Positions 18,462 to 28,557 of a stretch of 64,000 nt of DNA are shown here, piece after piece. Each line of letters opens with the position of its first letter. The first letter of the stretch is position 1. The notes beneath the pieces were generated by a model that did no database searches, had not been told where the DNA came from, and saw only the letters and a program-made list of their open reading frames with translations. Position numbers and translations under genes: made by a program. Source of the DNA: Zobellia galactanivorans. Lineage in GTDB: Bacteria; Bacteroidota; Bacteroidia; Flavobacteriales; Flavobacteriaceae. Location: positions 434,001 through 498,000 of the forward strand of contig NC_015844.1 in the NCBI RefSeq assembly GCF_000973105.1. Direction: 5' to 3'.

Positions 18462-20867
18462 TTATATTTTCAAGTTTCCACTGACATGAATATCTTCTGC
18501 AGAGCTTCCTATCATGATCGTGAAACTTCCTGGTTCGAGCACAAATTCCATTTGCCTATTATAAAGAGACAGATCTTCTGGTGACAGTGTAAAATTTACC
18601 GTCTTGGTCTCCCCTGCTTCCAAGGAAATTCGCTCGAAGCCCCGAAGCTGTTTTTCATAGACCGTTACACTGGAGGTTTCATCCGAAAAATAAAGCTGAA
18701 CGATTTCATCGCCCTTTCGCTTCCCTGAATTAGTAATATCCACGGAAACCACTACATCCCCCAAACCGTTTTTGATATTCGATCGGATTTTCAGGTTCGT
18801 ATACTCAAAAGTGGTGTAACTCAGACCGTAACCAAAAGGATAAAGAAAGCCTCCTACCCGTGTTTTTCCCGAGCCGTTGGGTCCTTTAGCGGGCTGATCG
18901 GCTTGGGCGCCCGGTTTCGAAGGAAAGTTCATCGGTAATTGCCCTACCGTTTTAGGGAAGGATACCGGAAGCTTTCCGCCCGGATTGTAACTGCCCACCA
19001 ATACATCGGCGATGGCAGATCCGCCAAATTTTCCTTGAAACCAGCCCTCGACAATGCCCGGCACATATTTATCGACCCAATTAATGGTCATCGGCCGACC
19101 GTTGATCAGCACCACGATTACCGGGGTACCCGTTTTGTAGATTTCCTCGACCAGTTTTTGTTGGTTTCCCGGAAGGTCTAAGGAGGTTCTAGATCGCGAT
19201 TCCCCTACGGTTTCTTCGTCATCGCCCAAAACCACTATGGCCAAGCCTACCGTTTTCGCCATCGCCACAGCCTTGTCGATTTCACTTTGTTCCGCTTCCG
19301 TTGGCGGGGTGTTCATCAATTCGCTATCGGGCCAATTTTCATCAAAAAAAACACAGCCCTTGGTGTACTTTATCTCTACGTCTTTAGGGAATTTTTCCTT
19401 TATTCCGTCAAAAACCGAAACCACATCAATGTGAGATGGACCGTATCTACTTACCGAGTGATTGATGGCCTTGGCATTGGGGCCCGTAACCAACACCGAT
19501 TTATATTTTGAAAAGTCGAGAGGGAGAATGTTTTCTTCGTTTTTGAGCAAGACAATGCTTTCCAAGGAAGCTTGGTATGCCACTTCTTGGTACTCAGGCT
19601 TCCCGACGGTCTTATCCGCCTCTTTCATTTGCTTCCCATAAGGAGCATCAAAAAGTCCTTGCCAGAATTTCACCCTTAGAATATCGCGTACGCGGTCGTC
19701 AATGGTGGCCATGTCAAGCCCTCCTTCCTTGACCAACTCCCGAACCGGAAGAATAAAGTCTTCGGGCATGGTAAAATCGGTTCTTACATTCAAACCTGCG
19801 AGAACAGCCTGTCGAACCGCATCCTTGCGGTCTTTGGCCACATGGTGTTTATCGGCAATAAATTCGACCGCACGGCTATCGGATACCACATAGCCTTTAA
19901 AGCCCCAATCTTCACGTAGAATATCGTTCAAAAAATATTTGGAGGAGCTCACCGGCACCCCATTGTAATCGTTATAAGAACTCATCACCCCCATGGCGCC
20001 GGCATCTTTGATAGCACGTTTAAAGGGATGTAAATAAAGAGAAAATAATTCGCGCTCGGTAATATGGGCATCGGTTCGGGCATCGCCGTCACGACCTCCT
20101 TTTGGTGCACTGTATATGGCAAAGTGTTTGGGAGTGGAAACCACTTTCTCTTGCTGTATTCCCTTTACCATTTGATAACCGAGTTCGCCTACCAGGTAGG
20201 GGTCTTCCCCGTAGCACTCCACGACCCTGCCCCAGCGTGGGTCGCGCGCAATATCGAGTATGGGAGAATACACATTGGTATAGCCCAATAGCCGGGCTTC
20301 TTTTCCGGTAATATGTCCTATTTTACCGACCAAATTTTTGTTCCATGTAGCCCCTACCCCGAGTTGTGAGGGAAAACTAGTGGCCTTTTCATGGCACAGC
20401 CCCCGTATGCCTTCATTGGTGAAATCAACCGGAATACCCAAACGGGTGTCTTCTACAAAGAATTCCTGAATGGTGTTCAAGGCTTTGATATGATTCGAGG
20501 GAGGCCAAGCCTTATCGGTCACGGCCGAAGGGTGGTAAGCTAGATTATTGAGTTGCTCGTCTATATTGCCGATACCGTCTTTCCATATCTGATTTTTCCA
20601 ATCGGGGGTCGGCAATTCATCTTTCAATACCCTACCAAAGCCATAGAGGGTGGCCATTTGGCAACTTTTTTCCTCTAAGGTCATTTGTGAGAGCAAGTCT
20701 TCAATACGAAGGTCTACTGGCCGTGTGGGATCTTCATAAACATCCTTTTTGCCGTTCTTATTAAAATCGACCCAGTTTTTGTGATATATCTTTTGCTTGC
20801 TTTGCGAATGTAATTCCTTTGGAAAAGAAAACAGTAGAATCCCAATTATCAGTGCACCTATCCTCAT
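18462..20867 (-). CDS. Secreted GH3 beta-glycosidase, first gene of the enzyme operon
   Basis: An 801-residue GH3 enzyme. The leader MRIGALIIGILLFSFPKELHS is followed by RIEDLLSQMTLEEK. Barrel motifs are ARDPRWGRVVECYGEDPYL (207-225) and STPKHFA, then GYVVSDSRAV with Asp330 as nucleophile. The second domain has ESIVLLKNEENILPL and VLGDDEETVGE, and LINGRPMTINW. The C-terminal FN3-like domain includes YPFGYGLSYTTFEY. It differs clearly from the other GH3 in the run (SDS against SDN at the nucleophile, and a longer N-terminus), so the two are not recent duplicates. A beta-xylosidase or beta-glucosidase role is likely. As the promoter-proximal gene it should be induced first by the divergently encoded hybrid regulator. 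Confidence 0.9.
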   Translation of the reverse strand: MRIGALIIGILLFSFPKELHSQSKQKIYHKNWVDFNKNGKKDVYEDPTRPVDLRIEDLLSQMTLEEKSCQMATLYGFGRVLKDELPTPDWKNQIWKDGIGNIDEQLNNLAYHPSAVTDKAWPPSNHIKALNTIQEFFVEDTRLGIPVDFTNEGIRGLCHEKATSFPSQLGVGATWNKNLVGKIGHITGKEARLLGYTNVYSPILDIARDPRWGRVVECYGEDPYLVGELGYQMVKGIQQEKVVSTPKHFAIYSAPKGGRDGDARTDAHITERELFSLYLHPFKRAIKDAGAMGVMSSYNDYNGVPVSSSKYFLNDILREDWGFKGYVVSDSRAVEFIADKHHVAKDRKDAVRQAVLAGLNVRTDFTMPEDFILPVRELVKEGGLDMATIDDRVRDILRVKFWQGLFDAPYGKQMKEADKTVGKPEYQEVAYQASLESIVLLKNEENILPLDFSKYKSVLVTGPNAKAINHSVSRYGPSHIDVVSVFDGIKEKFPKDVEIKYTKGCVFFDENWPDSELMNTPPTEAEQSEIDKAVAMAKTVGLAIVVLGDDEETVGESRSRTSLDLPGNQQKLVEEIYKTGTPVIVVLINGRPMTINWVDKYVPGIVEGWFQGKFGGSAIADVLVGSYNPGGKLPVSFPKTVGQLPMNFPSKPGAQADQPAKGPNGSGKTRVGGFLYPFGYGLSYTTFEYTNLKIRSNIKNGLGDVVVSVDITNSGKRKGDEIVQLYFSDETSSVTVYEKQLRGFERISLEAGETKTVNFTLSPEDLSLYNRQMEFVLEPGSFTIMIGSSAEDIHVSGNLKI

Positions 20868-21477
20868 TTAACTATATATTTATCGTTCTTTTTCGGCCCG
20901 GCCCGTTAAAAAAACACTTCCGGGCTCTTTAACAGCGTAATGGCCTAAGACCAGTTTTTCTCAACATGAACACCGATTTCCCTTTTCCATAGGGACATGA
21001 CATGTTAGTCTTCAAATAAAGAGGAAAACGCTAGACAAGGGGTGGACTATGAGATATAATTGGTAAACATTTTGTTCAAAGTCAATAAAAATGGGCCGAT
21101 AACAACACTTTTAAGACTATTGGCAGAGTGAGCCGACTTTCTTGAATCGATTCCATAAAAAAAGAAGCCCTTACGTTTAGCACAAAAATTATGTTTATCC
21201 TAAACCAAATACCTCAATGGTTTTATTTCGTCAATTTTTACATATTAATACAAACAAAAAGACATTTCATTGGCTATAAAATCAAAAAATTCGTAATTTT
21301 AAACGGTCTTTTTATCGTTTCGCTACTTCCATCCAGAATATCTATACCTTATCTTTTGTTAAGTCTCACTATAAATCAAGTTTACCCCATGAAAATAGAT
21401 CGGTTCGTTTACTAAAGATTCCAATAACATCATCATAAAGACCCTACCAACCATTTTTACATTTTGAAGCTTCCCCT
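20868..21477. promoter_or_regulatory. Divergent 610-bp control region between enzyme operon and hybrid regulator
   Basis: No convincing gene lies here; the one 74-codon frame (21191-21415, plus) has no leader or family resemblance. The region must carry the promoter of the minus-strand enzyme run (start at 20867) and probably that of the plus-strand regulator (start at 21478). Just before the regulator is TACATTTTG, one T longer than the Bacteroidota -7 consensus TAnnTTTG. Small inverted repeats include ACATGACATGT at 20995-21005 and a GCCCG/CGGGC pair around 20903-20930. No exact TAnnTTTG was found for the minus-strand promoter, so the transcription starts are unknown. It is a plausible binding site for the AraC-type domain of the adjacent regulator. 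Confidence 0.45.
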
Positions 21478-24400
21478 ATGTCTAAAAATTTTTATGCTAT
21501 ATGGATTTTATTGTTTTTGACAAGATTCCCTATAGTATTTGCCCAGACCCTTGAAAAGGAATCCGCCCTAGATTTTATCTCTATCACCACGGAAGACGGA
21601 TTATCACAAAATACCATATACAGCATTCTAAAAGATAGAACGGGATACCTCTGGTTCGGAACCGATGACGGCCTTAGCAGGTACAATAGCTACCATGTGG
21701 ATATCTTCAAAAAGAGCACCTCCCCTTTAAAAGGCCGTAAGGTCTATGATATGTTGGAAGATACAGAGGGCAATATTTGGTTGGCGACCGACAACGGGCT
21801 CAAACGTTACGACCCTTATTTAGAAACGATCATTGAGCATGAATTGACAGGCATTTCCGATAGTCGTCCCCACGTGAATGTCCTCGCATTTGAAAATGAT
21901 TCCTTAATGTGGCTAGGCACTACCGAAGGACTATTGCTTTATCATCTTAAAAGGGGCATACTCAAAACGTACAAACACGATTCCAATAACAAAACTTCCT
22001 TATCGAATTCAGATGTAAGGTCTTTGGCCAAAGACAATGACAATCTTTGGGTGGGAACACAAAATGGCTTGAACTTTCTTGATGTCAAGACCGAAAAGTT
22101 CACCAAATACTTTGGAGCCCCAAAAAAGCCGGATTCTTTGTCCGGAAGCCATATAAAATCTTTATCCCTTGATCACCAAGGAGGCCTTTGGATAGGTACG
22201 GAGCGGCAAGGTATTTCTTATTTCAACAAACAGAAAGTCCGTTTCGAGAACTTCAATACCAAAAACAGCTTGCTTCCCCATAATGAAATCAGGGACATTT
22301 TTTACACTCCCGATGGTCATTTATGGATAGCGACCAATGGAGGCGGGTTAAGCAAAATGGATACCGAAAATAGGTCGTTCACCAATTACCAACACCTTCC
22401 GGATCACACTAGTGGCCTGGTTACCAATTCCATTTATTCGGTATACGAAGACAGGGAAGGCGTATTATGGGTAGGCACCTATGCCGGCGGCGTATGTTTC
22501 AACAGCGCAAAAAACGACAAGTTCGAGTTGATCAAACATCTCACCTACAATAGCAATAGCATTTCCGACAGTAGGATCCGAAGTGTTTACCTAGACCGTA
22601 AGAACAAATTGTGGTTGGGTACTTGGGGAGGCCTCAACGTGTACGACCCCGAAAAAGATAAATACACATCGTACCTCTATGATAGAAAGAATCCTTCATC
22701 ATTGAGCTTTAATACCGTAACGAGCATTTATGAAGATTACCTCGGTAACATTTGGGTAGGCACCTATTCTGGGGGACTTAACCGTTTAAAACCAAAAAAA
22801 AACGGTTTCATCCGTTATAACAACGATGCCTTGAACCCTGGTGGCCTCAGCAGTGACATGGTTTATTGTATCATTGAAGATCCCGAGAACAATCTATGGA
22901 TAGGCACACAAGAAGGCTTAAACCTCTTCGATAGATCAAAACAAGAATTCAAGAGCTACAGCCGAAAAGATATCAGGGATATAAGAATCGGTAGCGACAA
23001 CACCTTAATTTTAGCCACTTTCGGCGGCATTTGCATCTTTGACACCAAAACCAAGAGCTTTAAAAACTACCGATCACCCCAGCTGTCGTCCTTTCCGATC
23101 AGTCAAGTTCTTCTAGATAAAAAATCGGGCCATATTTGGTTTTCTTCATTAGGCGGCGGTATGGGATACCTCGATCCAAGAAATAGCGAGTTTACCATAT
23201 TTACCGAAAAAGAGGGCCTACCTACCAATTTTGTCTCTAGCCTTATCGACACTGACGATGGCTCAATTTGGGTCAGTACTTTTAAGGGAATTTCTAAGTT
23301 CAACAAGGCTACCTCCACCTTTGAAAATGTAGGGCGGCCACATAAATTTCCATTGTATCAGTTTTATCCGCGCGCATCGACCTTTTTACCCGATAATAGA
23401 CTCGCCTTTGGCGGATCAAAGGGATTGGTGATTTTCAATCCAGATAGTCTTTTAAGGAAAAGAACGGAGCCCGAAATAATTCTGACTTCCCTAAAAATAG
23501 ACAATAAGGAAGTTACCGCCGGGGAAGCGTCGTCCCTACTCAAGAAAAGTATCTCTAAAACCGACAAATTATTTTTGAAGCCCGACCAAAAGGATTTCTC
23601 CATAGATTTTGTCGCCCTAGACTTCAACAACCCCGGAGGCAACCAGTACGCCTATATATTGGAAAACTATATGGATGAATGGGTTCCTATCGGAAATAAC
23701 AGAACCATTGGTTTTACCAATCTCAACCACGGCAATTACATTTTAAAGTTAAAGACCCTTGGGGCATCGGCCAACGTAAAGGCCTTAGCTATCGAGATAG
23801 CCCCACCGTTTCATGCTACTTGGTGGTTTAGATCCCTAATGGTCTTATTGGTGCTTTTCTTGCTGTATCTCTACAACAAGTATACGTTTATCAGTGTTCA
23901 GCAAAAGAACGCCTTGATAGTGCAGCGGTTGAAAATGAAAAACAAACAAGATTTCAATCAAATGCGCTTGCGTTTTTTTACCTATATATCGCATGAGCTA
24001 CGGACTCCGCTCACCCTTATTTCAGACCCTTTACAGCAACTGGGGCGATTCAAAAAAGACCCCAAACAAGACCATCTATTTCAATTGATTGATACGAGTG
24101 TGGCACGATTACTGCGCCTTGTCGATCAAATTCTCGATATCAGTAAACTGGAAGGGGATACTTTAAGCCTTCAAGTGTCTAAGCAAGATATAGCCGCGAT
24201 TTTAGAAGAAGCCACCAATGCTTTCCGTGAATTTGCCATTCAAAAAGGAGTACGATTAGAGTTCATAAAAGAAATGGAAACAATAGAAGGATGGGTCGAC
24301 GAAGACAAAATAGAGAAAATCGTATACAACCTATTGTCCAACGCCTTTAAGTTTACTCCTAAAAACGGTTTGGTTTCGGTAGGATTAGGCTATAGCAAGA

Positions 24401-25566
24401 AGTCTAAAGGCCATATTGTCATTGAAATAAAAGACACCGGTATAGGGATTGCCAAAGAAAAACAACATAAGATTTTCGAAGGTTTCTATCAGGTGCAGGA
24501 AGCCAAGTCGCTAAACCCGAACGGGGCAGGTATCGGTCTCGATTATGTGAAACGCCTTATCACCCTTCATCATGGAAGCATTGCTTTGGAAAGCGAGCCT
24601 GAGGTCGGCTCCCTGTTTTCCATACAGTTACCCATAGAGCGAAAGTATTATCAACCCAAGGAAATCAAACAAGAAGAAATTGTAAAGACGACTTTGCCCT
24701 TGCGTCCGATAACCGTACGGAACGCCAAGAAAACCCCTAGTCCCCTTCCGGTAAAGGTCCACTCCAAAAGCACTCCAAAAATATTGATCGTAGAAGATGA
24801 TGTCGATATACGGTCGTACATTGTATCATCCCTTTCCGATACGTTCAAGGTCATAGAAGCCCCTAATGGGGAGGAAGGACTTAAATTGGCCCTAGAACAC
24901 GCCCCAGAGTTGATCATGAGCGACACATTAATGCCGATTATGGATGGCCTACAATTCTGTGAAGCTATAAAAAAGAACGAGAAGACACGTCACATCCCCT
25001 TCCTCTTCCTTAGTGCATGGACATCGGATGAGTTTAAATTGAGGGGCTTGGAAATAGGCGCCAATGACTACATTGCCAAACCTTTCGATATTCAGATCGT
25101 AAAAGCAAGAATTGAGAACATCATCAAAAATGTCAAAAGAGTATCGGAGATATCCAAAGTAAAGGTAAACCTGGTTCCTGATGACACCTCGGTAGATTCA
25201 ATCGATTCCCTATTTATCAAGAAGGCCCATTCGATTTTAGATGAAAACTTCGATAATCCGGATTTTACCGCGGAAATGTTCAAAAAGAAAATGGGCATGA
25301 GCCACTCTGCCCTGTACCGTAAACTTAAACAACTGACCGGACAGTCATCCAATGAATTTATACGCTCATATCGACTAAAAAGGGCCGCCCAGATCATACG
25401 CCAAGATTCTGGTTTGCTCATTGCCGAAATTTGCATTAAAAGTGGCTTCAACGACCCTAAATATTTTAGCAAGTGCTTTAAACAAGAACATATGCTGACC
25501 CCTTCGGAATATGCGAAGCGATACGTTTCCGAGAGTAAATCAAACCCTTCTTCCGGTTTGCCCTAA
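21478..25566 (+). CDS. Hybrid two-component system regulator (HTCS), propeller sensor to AraC output
   Basis: A 1362-residue inner-membrane regulator with sensor, kinase, receiver and DNA-binding output in one chain. A signal peptide (to about residue 22, VFAQ) precedes about twelve Reg_prop blades (LWFGTDDGLSRY, IWLATDNGLKRY, LWVGTYAGG and others). A Y_Y_Y-type domain follows, then a transmembrane segment near 783-800. The kinase has SHELRTPL with His839 as phosphorylation site and G boxes (KDTGIGI, GIGLDYV). The receiver contains MSDTLMP with Asp1149 and the conserved Lys1201. The C-terminus from about 1250 is an AraC HTH pair. HTCS proteins bind an oligosaccharide in the periplasmic propeller and activate the adjacent PUL. 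Here the likely targets are the divergent enzyme run and the SusC/D operon after it. Confidence 0.95.
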   Translation: MSKNFYAIWILLFLTRFPIVFAQTLEKESALDFISITTEDGLSQNTIYSILKDRTGYLWFGTDDGLSRYNSYHVDIFKKSTSPLKGRKVYDMLEDTEGNIWLATDNGLKRYDPYLETIIEHELTGISDSRPHVNVLAFENDSLMWLGTTEGLLLYHLKRGILKTYKHDSNNKTSLSNSDVRSLAKDNDNLWVGTQNGLNFLDVKTEKFTKYFGAPKKPDSLSGSHIKSLSLDHQGGLWIGTERQGISYFNKQKVRFENFNTKNSLLPHNEIRDIFYTPDGHLWIATNGGGLSKMDTENRSFTNYQHLPDHTSGLVTNSIYSVYEDREGVLWVGTYAGGVCFNSAKNDKFELIKHLTYNSNSISDSRIRSVYLDRKNKLWLGTWGGLNVYDPEKDKYTSYLYDRKNPSSLSFNTVTSIYEDYLGNIWVGTYSGGLNRLKPKKNGFIRYNNDALNPGGLSSDMVYCIIEDPENNLWIGTQEGLNLFDRSKQEFKSYSRKDIRDIRIGSDNTLILATFGGICIFDTKTKSFKNYRSPQLSSFPISQVLLDKKSGHIWFSSLGGGMGYLDPRNSEFTIFTEKEGLPTNFVSSLIDTDDGSIWVSTFKGISKFNKATSTFENVGRPHKFPLYQFYPRASTFLPDNRLAFGGSKGLVIFNPDSLLRKRTEPEIILTSLKIDNKEVTAGEASSLLKKSISKTDKLFLKPDQKDFSIDFVALDFNNPGGNQYAYILENYMDEWVPIGNNRTIGFTNLNHGNYILKLKTLGASANVKALAIEIAPPFHATWWFRSLMVLLVLFLLYLYNKYTFISVQQKNALIVQRLKMKNKQDFNQMRLRFFTYISHELRTPLTLISDPLQQLGRFKKDPKQDHLFQLIDTSVARLLRLVDQILDISKLEGDTLSLQVSKQDIAAILEEATNAFREFAIQKGVRLEFIKEMETIEGWVDEDKIEKIVYNLLSNAFKFTPKNGLVSVGLGYSKKSKGHIVIEIKDTGIGIAKEKQHKIFEGFYQVQEAKSLNPNGAGIGLDYVKRLITLHHGSIALESEPEVGSLFSIQLPIERKYYQPKEIKQEEIVKTTLPLRPITVRNAKKTPSPLPVKVHSKSTPKILIVEDDVDIRSYIVSSLSDTFKVIEAPNGEEGLKLALEHAPELIMSDTLMPIMDGLQFCEAIKKNEKTRHIPFLFLSAWTSDEFKLRGLEIGANDYIAKPFDIQIVKARIENIIKNVKRVSEISKVKVNLVPDDTSVDSIDSLFIKKAHSILDENFDNPDFTAEMFKKKMGMSHSALYRKLKQLTGQSSNEFIRSYRLKRAAQIIRQDSGLLIAEICIKSGFNDPKYFSKCFKQEHMLTPSEYAKRYVSESKSNPSSGLP

Positions 25567-25906
25567 ACCATAAACAATACGTAATTATCCTGACCTTCGT
25601 TTAGGCCCGCCTCCCCTTCCCATAGAAGGTTAAATATTTAAAGCAAGTCGTATTTAAGACAGTCAAAAATGACCGGCAACATCCCGGGACATCGTACGAC
25701 GTATCCTTTCCTGAAAAAGAAGGCAATAAAAGAAGGAATCAATGGTGCAATAACCATGTAAAGGTTGCCCTGTGAAATCTAGATGAGGGGGAATCGAACT
25801 GAGACCCGCCCCAAAAGACTTTATCTTGCCAAAACAAAAAACCCGGAAAGCGAGCTTTCCGGGTTCAATATCATTTTTAATCTTTTGATTTTTATAGTCT
25901 ACTTTT
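25567..25906. other. 340-bp convergent intergenic region
   Basis: This lies between the 3' ends of the plus-strand HTCS gene and the minus-strand glycan-binding lipoprotein gene. It contains the terminator at 25831-25865 for the minus operon and, next to it, a 20-nt stretch that resembles a tRNA/tmRNA 3' end on the minus strand (25781-25800). I see no gene and no clear plus-strand terminator for the HTCS gene. Confidence 0.5.
25831..25865 (-). terminator. Intrinsic terminator of the dual SusC/D operon
   Basis: A perfect 12-bp inverted repeat, AACCCGGAAAGC (25840-25851) and GCTTTCCGGGTT (25854-25865), has almost no loop. Read on the minus strand it is followed by a T-rich run (complement of 25831-25840). 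It sits about 40 nt past the stop codon at 25907, so it closes the operon that begins near 38396. Confidence 0.85.
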
Positions 25907-26818
25907 CTAGTTACCGGGAAAACCTTCCCATCTCCATTCGTTTATACCATCCCTTACGCGATTTCGAAACGTCAGTTTTTCCTCGACCTCATAATCCCTC
26001 TCGCCATCGCTGTACTTATAGCTTAAAACGAACTTTCGCTTAACGGGGTCCCAAGTACTCTTTCCGTTAGGGTAAACTTGATATATCGATGCGGTATCGG
26101 CAATGATTTCTACCGAATTATCCTTGGGGTCGACCTTTAAGCGCATATGGTAACCATCTCCCCCTCGTGGCCCGATACCATCAAGGTCTACGGTATCCAT
26201 CATAATAGAGGAAAGGGTTCGAATCGGTGTATTGGGCCCGTCTAAATCATCCCCATATACATATACCGTATCAAGTACTTTTGTTGCGGTAAAAAATTGC
26301 TTCAAAGATCCCACCTGATAAAAATTACCTTCGTAGGTATTCATTAATTTCAAGGGAATGATCGTCTGTTCCTTACCTTCTAGAATAGAATCAACCGAGG
26401 TTGAAACGATCTTAAAAGGAAGTGCATAATTAAAATCCCTAAGCAAGGTATCCTGCGCCAATTTCAAGGAATCGAATTTCACATCGACCAAACCTTGAAA
26501 CGAGCCCTTCGGCACCGTAATCTCATCACCCTCCAAGCTGTAATAATCATCAGGCATAAGGGTATAAGGGGTATCGACCAACAAGGTCTCATCGATTACA
26601 TACTTTACTTGATGATCCTCCTTGTTTTCCCTTAGGCCGCCCAAGTAAACGCCCACTTTGATGGACAATCCCTCTCCGGACACAATTGACCTTTGTAATT
26701 CGGGCTTAGGAAAATAAACATCGGTGTAACCCGCGGTATCTACAACATAATCTTCATACTCTTCACAAGAGAAAACCAATGCCAGGACCAATGTCAATAT
26801 TGAATAGCTATATTTCAT
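25907..26818 (-). CDS. SusE/F-position glycan-binding lipoprotein (DUF1735-like)
   Basis: A 303-residue lipoprotein (leader ends LVFSC, Cys18, then EEYED). The first half (DVYFPKPELQRSIV, IKVGVYLGGLRENKED, PDDYYSLEGDEITVPKGSFQG) matches the DUF1735/BT_3987-type N-terminal domain. This is a beta-sandwich found in lipoproteins that follow SusD genes. The second half, with NTYEGNFYQVG and WDPVKRKFVLSYKY, resembles the DUF4361-type partner domain. Such proteins act at the outer surface and help hold glycans for the SusC/D transporter. It is the last gene of the operon, 28 nt after susD. Ligand unknown. Confidence 0.75.
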   Translation of the reverse strand: MKYSYSILTLVLALVFSCEEYEDYVVDTAGYTDVYFPKPELQRSIVSGEGLSIKVGVYLGGLRENKEDHQVKYVIDETLLVDTPYTLMPDDYYSLEGDEITVPKGSFQGLVDVKFDSLKLAQDTLLRDFNYALPFKIVSTSVDSILEGKEQTIIPLKLMNTYEGNFYQVGSLKQFFTATKVLDTVYVYGDDLDGPNTPIRTLSSIMMDTVDLDGIGPRGGDGYHMRLKVDPKDNSVEIIADTASIYQVYPNGKSTWDPVKRKFVLSYKYSDGERDYEVEEKLTFRNRVRDGINEWRWEGFPGN

Positions 26819-26846
26819 ATCAGTTTAAATTTAATCGTTCGGAAAA

Positions 26847-28541
26847 CTATTGCCATCCGAAGTTTTGAATAAGGGTATTCGATTTTAAAACTTCATTACG
26901 AGGAATAGGGTTGTAATACATATATTCCTCAAAACTTCTAGACTCTATTTCGGTAGCGGTATAGTTAAATTTATCGCTAGCTTCTTTACCGACCTCTATA
27001 CCTAGCACAGGCTGGTTCAATTCTTCTAAGGAAACTTTCCAACGGCGTACATCGTAATAATACTCACCTTCAAAGGCATATTCGATACGTCGTTCATTAC
27101 GTATCAGGTTACGATATGCACCAAGGTCGCTTATTGCAAGGTCTAGGTATTGATCGGTAGATATACCGGCTCTTTTTCTAATTACCGATAGCACCTCTTT
27201 GGCCGAAAACACCATATCTCCCCCTTTTCCGGCAATACCATAAGCTTCGATGGCGGCCTCGGCAAAATCGAGATATAGTCCGCCACGATCAAAAATAGGA
27301 TAAACTTTATAGTCCTCCTTATTGGCATTGGCCTCTACATCGAGATTGATATTGTCACTAAGAAACTTTTTTAGATAGTACCCTGAACGAGTCGCTTGTT
27401 TGCGTATACCTCCCTGCGCATCTTTGCCTCCGGCAAATACTTCGATAAAGGCATTTCGAAATTCATTTTCCCCATTATGGAAAACAAAACGTTCAAAACG
27501 AGGGTCTCTATTCGCATATGGCTCAACAGGATCGTAAATACTATTCGGATCCGTTATCGGGTACCCCAAGCTGTCGGGAAATACCTCGACCAAATTTTGA
27601 CTAGGGTTCCAATCGCCATTTCCGAATAAGGAAGGTGGAAAATTTTGGGATTCAAGGCTGCCGTTTTCGCTGAAACTACGTCTCCAAAAATGGTCGGGAT
27701 TATCTACATTATTAAAGTTCCCAAAAGGCTGTAAATCTTTTATGGCCCCTTCATCGATTGCCGCAATGGCATCATATGCCGTATTTGCCGCCTCTTCCCA
27801 TGAAATCTGCTCGAAAGCGGGACTAGCCGCAAAAAGCGCCATTCTAGCACGTAAGGCCCAAATCATTTCTCCCGAAATTCTACTGGTAAGCCGAACGCCG
27901 TCTACATCGCCATCACCTGCATAACGTAGCAGGTCAATGTTGGTAAGGGCGCTATCCAAATCTTTTTGAATGTTGGCATAGCTCTGCATATATGTACTTC
28001 GGGGTATATCATTGGCATTATCAATGGTAAGGACTTCATCAATAATCGGTATTCCCAACATGGTATTGGGGTCTTGGGCCGACGGCCCTGCAAAATTCTT
28101 TAGCAGAATCCACTTGTAATAGGCCCTTAGACCAAAAGCCTCTCCTCTAATCCGCTTCTTTAGAGCTTCAGCGAACTCTTCATCGAAGGCATCATAGGTA
28201 ACATTAAAGCCCTTTTCGAAAAATTCGTTGATATGAAGAATCTTGCCAATGGCCGAATTCCATTCCCCGCTTACCGGGGAAGACTCAGCCGTAGCCCCTG
28301 AAACGGCAGTACGCGAAGGACCGCTTTTACTCACGACATTATGGGTCTGTGCATCTAAGGATATCCATGGTGAATTTCGAACAGAACCATAGGCCGGATT
28401 TAAAAAGCTTTGGGCCCGGCTAATGTCGGTAAACACTTCTTTAGTGGAAACATTGTTAGATGGCACCACCTCAGTAAAATCATTGGAGCAGGATATGCCC
28501 AGCAATGCTACTCCAAAACAAAATAGTATATTTTTTTTCAT
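26847..28541 (-). CDS. SusD-family glycan-binding lipoprotein
   Basis: A 564-residue SusD/RagB-type protein. The lipoprotein leader ends LLGISC (Cys18). The N-terminal SusD-like region includes AFGLRAYYKWILLKNFAGP, with the TPR-like helices typical of the family. The C-terminal part has YPIFDRGGLYLDFAEAAIEAYG and ERRIEYAFEGEYYYDVRRWK, and it ends in RNEVLKSNTLIQNFGW, the usual SusD tail. It forms the lid of the TonB-dependent transporter encoded 16 nt upstream. It belongs to the second SusC/D pair of this operon and should bind an oligosaccharide released at the surface. Confidence 0.93.
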   Translation of the reverse strand: MKKNILFCFGVALLGISCSNDFTEVVPSNNVSTKEVFTDISRAQSFLNPAYGSVRNSPWISLDAQTHNVVSKSGPSRTAVSGATAESSPVSGEWNSAIGKILHINEFFEKGFNVTYDAFDEEFAEALKKRIRGEAFGLRAYYKWILLKNFAGPSAQDPNTMLGIPIIDEVLTIDNANDIPRSTYMQSYANIQKDLDSALTNIDLLRYAGDGDVDGVRLTSRISGEMIWALRARMALFAASPAFEQISWEEAANTAYDAIAAIDEGAIKDLQPFGNFNNVDNPDHFWRRSFSENGSLESQNFPPSLFGNGDWNPSQNLVEVFPDSLGYPITDPNSIYDPVEPYANRDPRFERFVFHNGENEFRNAFIEVFAGGKDAQGGIRKQATRSGYYLKKFLSDNINLDVEANANKEDYKVYPIFDRGGLYLDFAEAAIEAYGIAGKGGDMVFSAKEVLSVIRKRAGISTDQYLDLAISDLGAYRNLIRNERRIEYAFEGEYYYDVRRWKVSLEELNQPVLGIEVGKEASDKFNYTATEIESRSFEEYMYYNPIPRNEVLKSNTLIQNFGWQ

Positions 28542-28557
28542 TGTTGATGGTTTTATT

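Noticed and set aside
21191-21415. 74-codon plus-strand frame upstream of the HTCS
   Set aside because: No family resemblance, AT-driven composition, and it lies in the divergent promoter region; treated as non-coding.
25775-25840. A complete tRNA or tmRNA gene on the minus strand
   Set aside because: Only a T-loop/acceptor-like 3' segment is present; the 5' side of the T-stem does not pair, and no D-arm or anticodon arm can be placed before the terminator.
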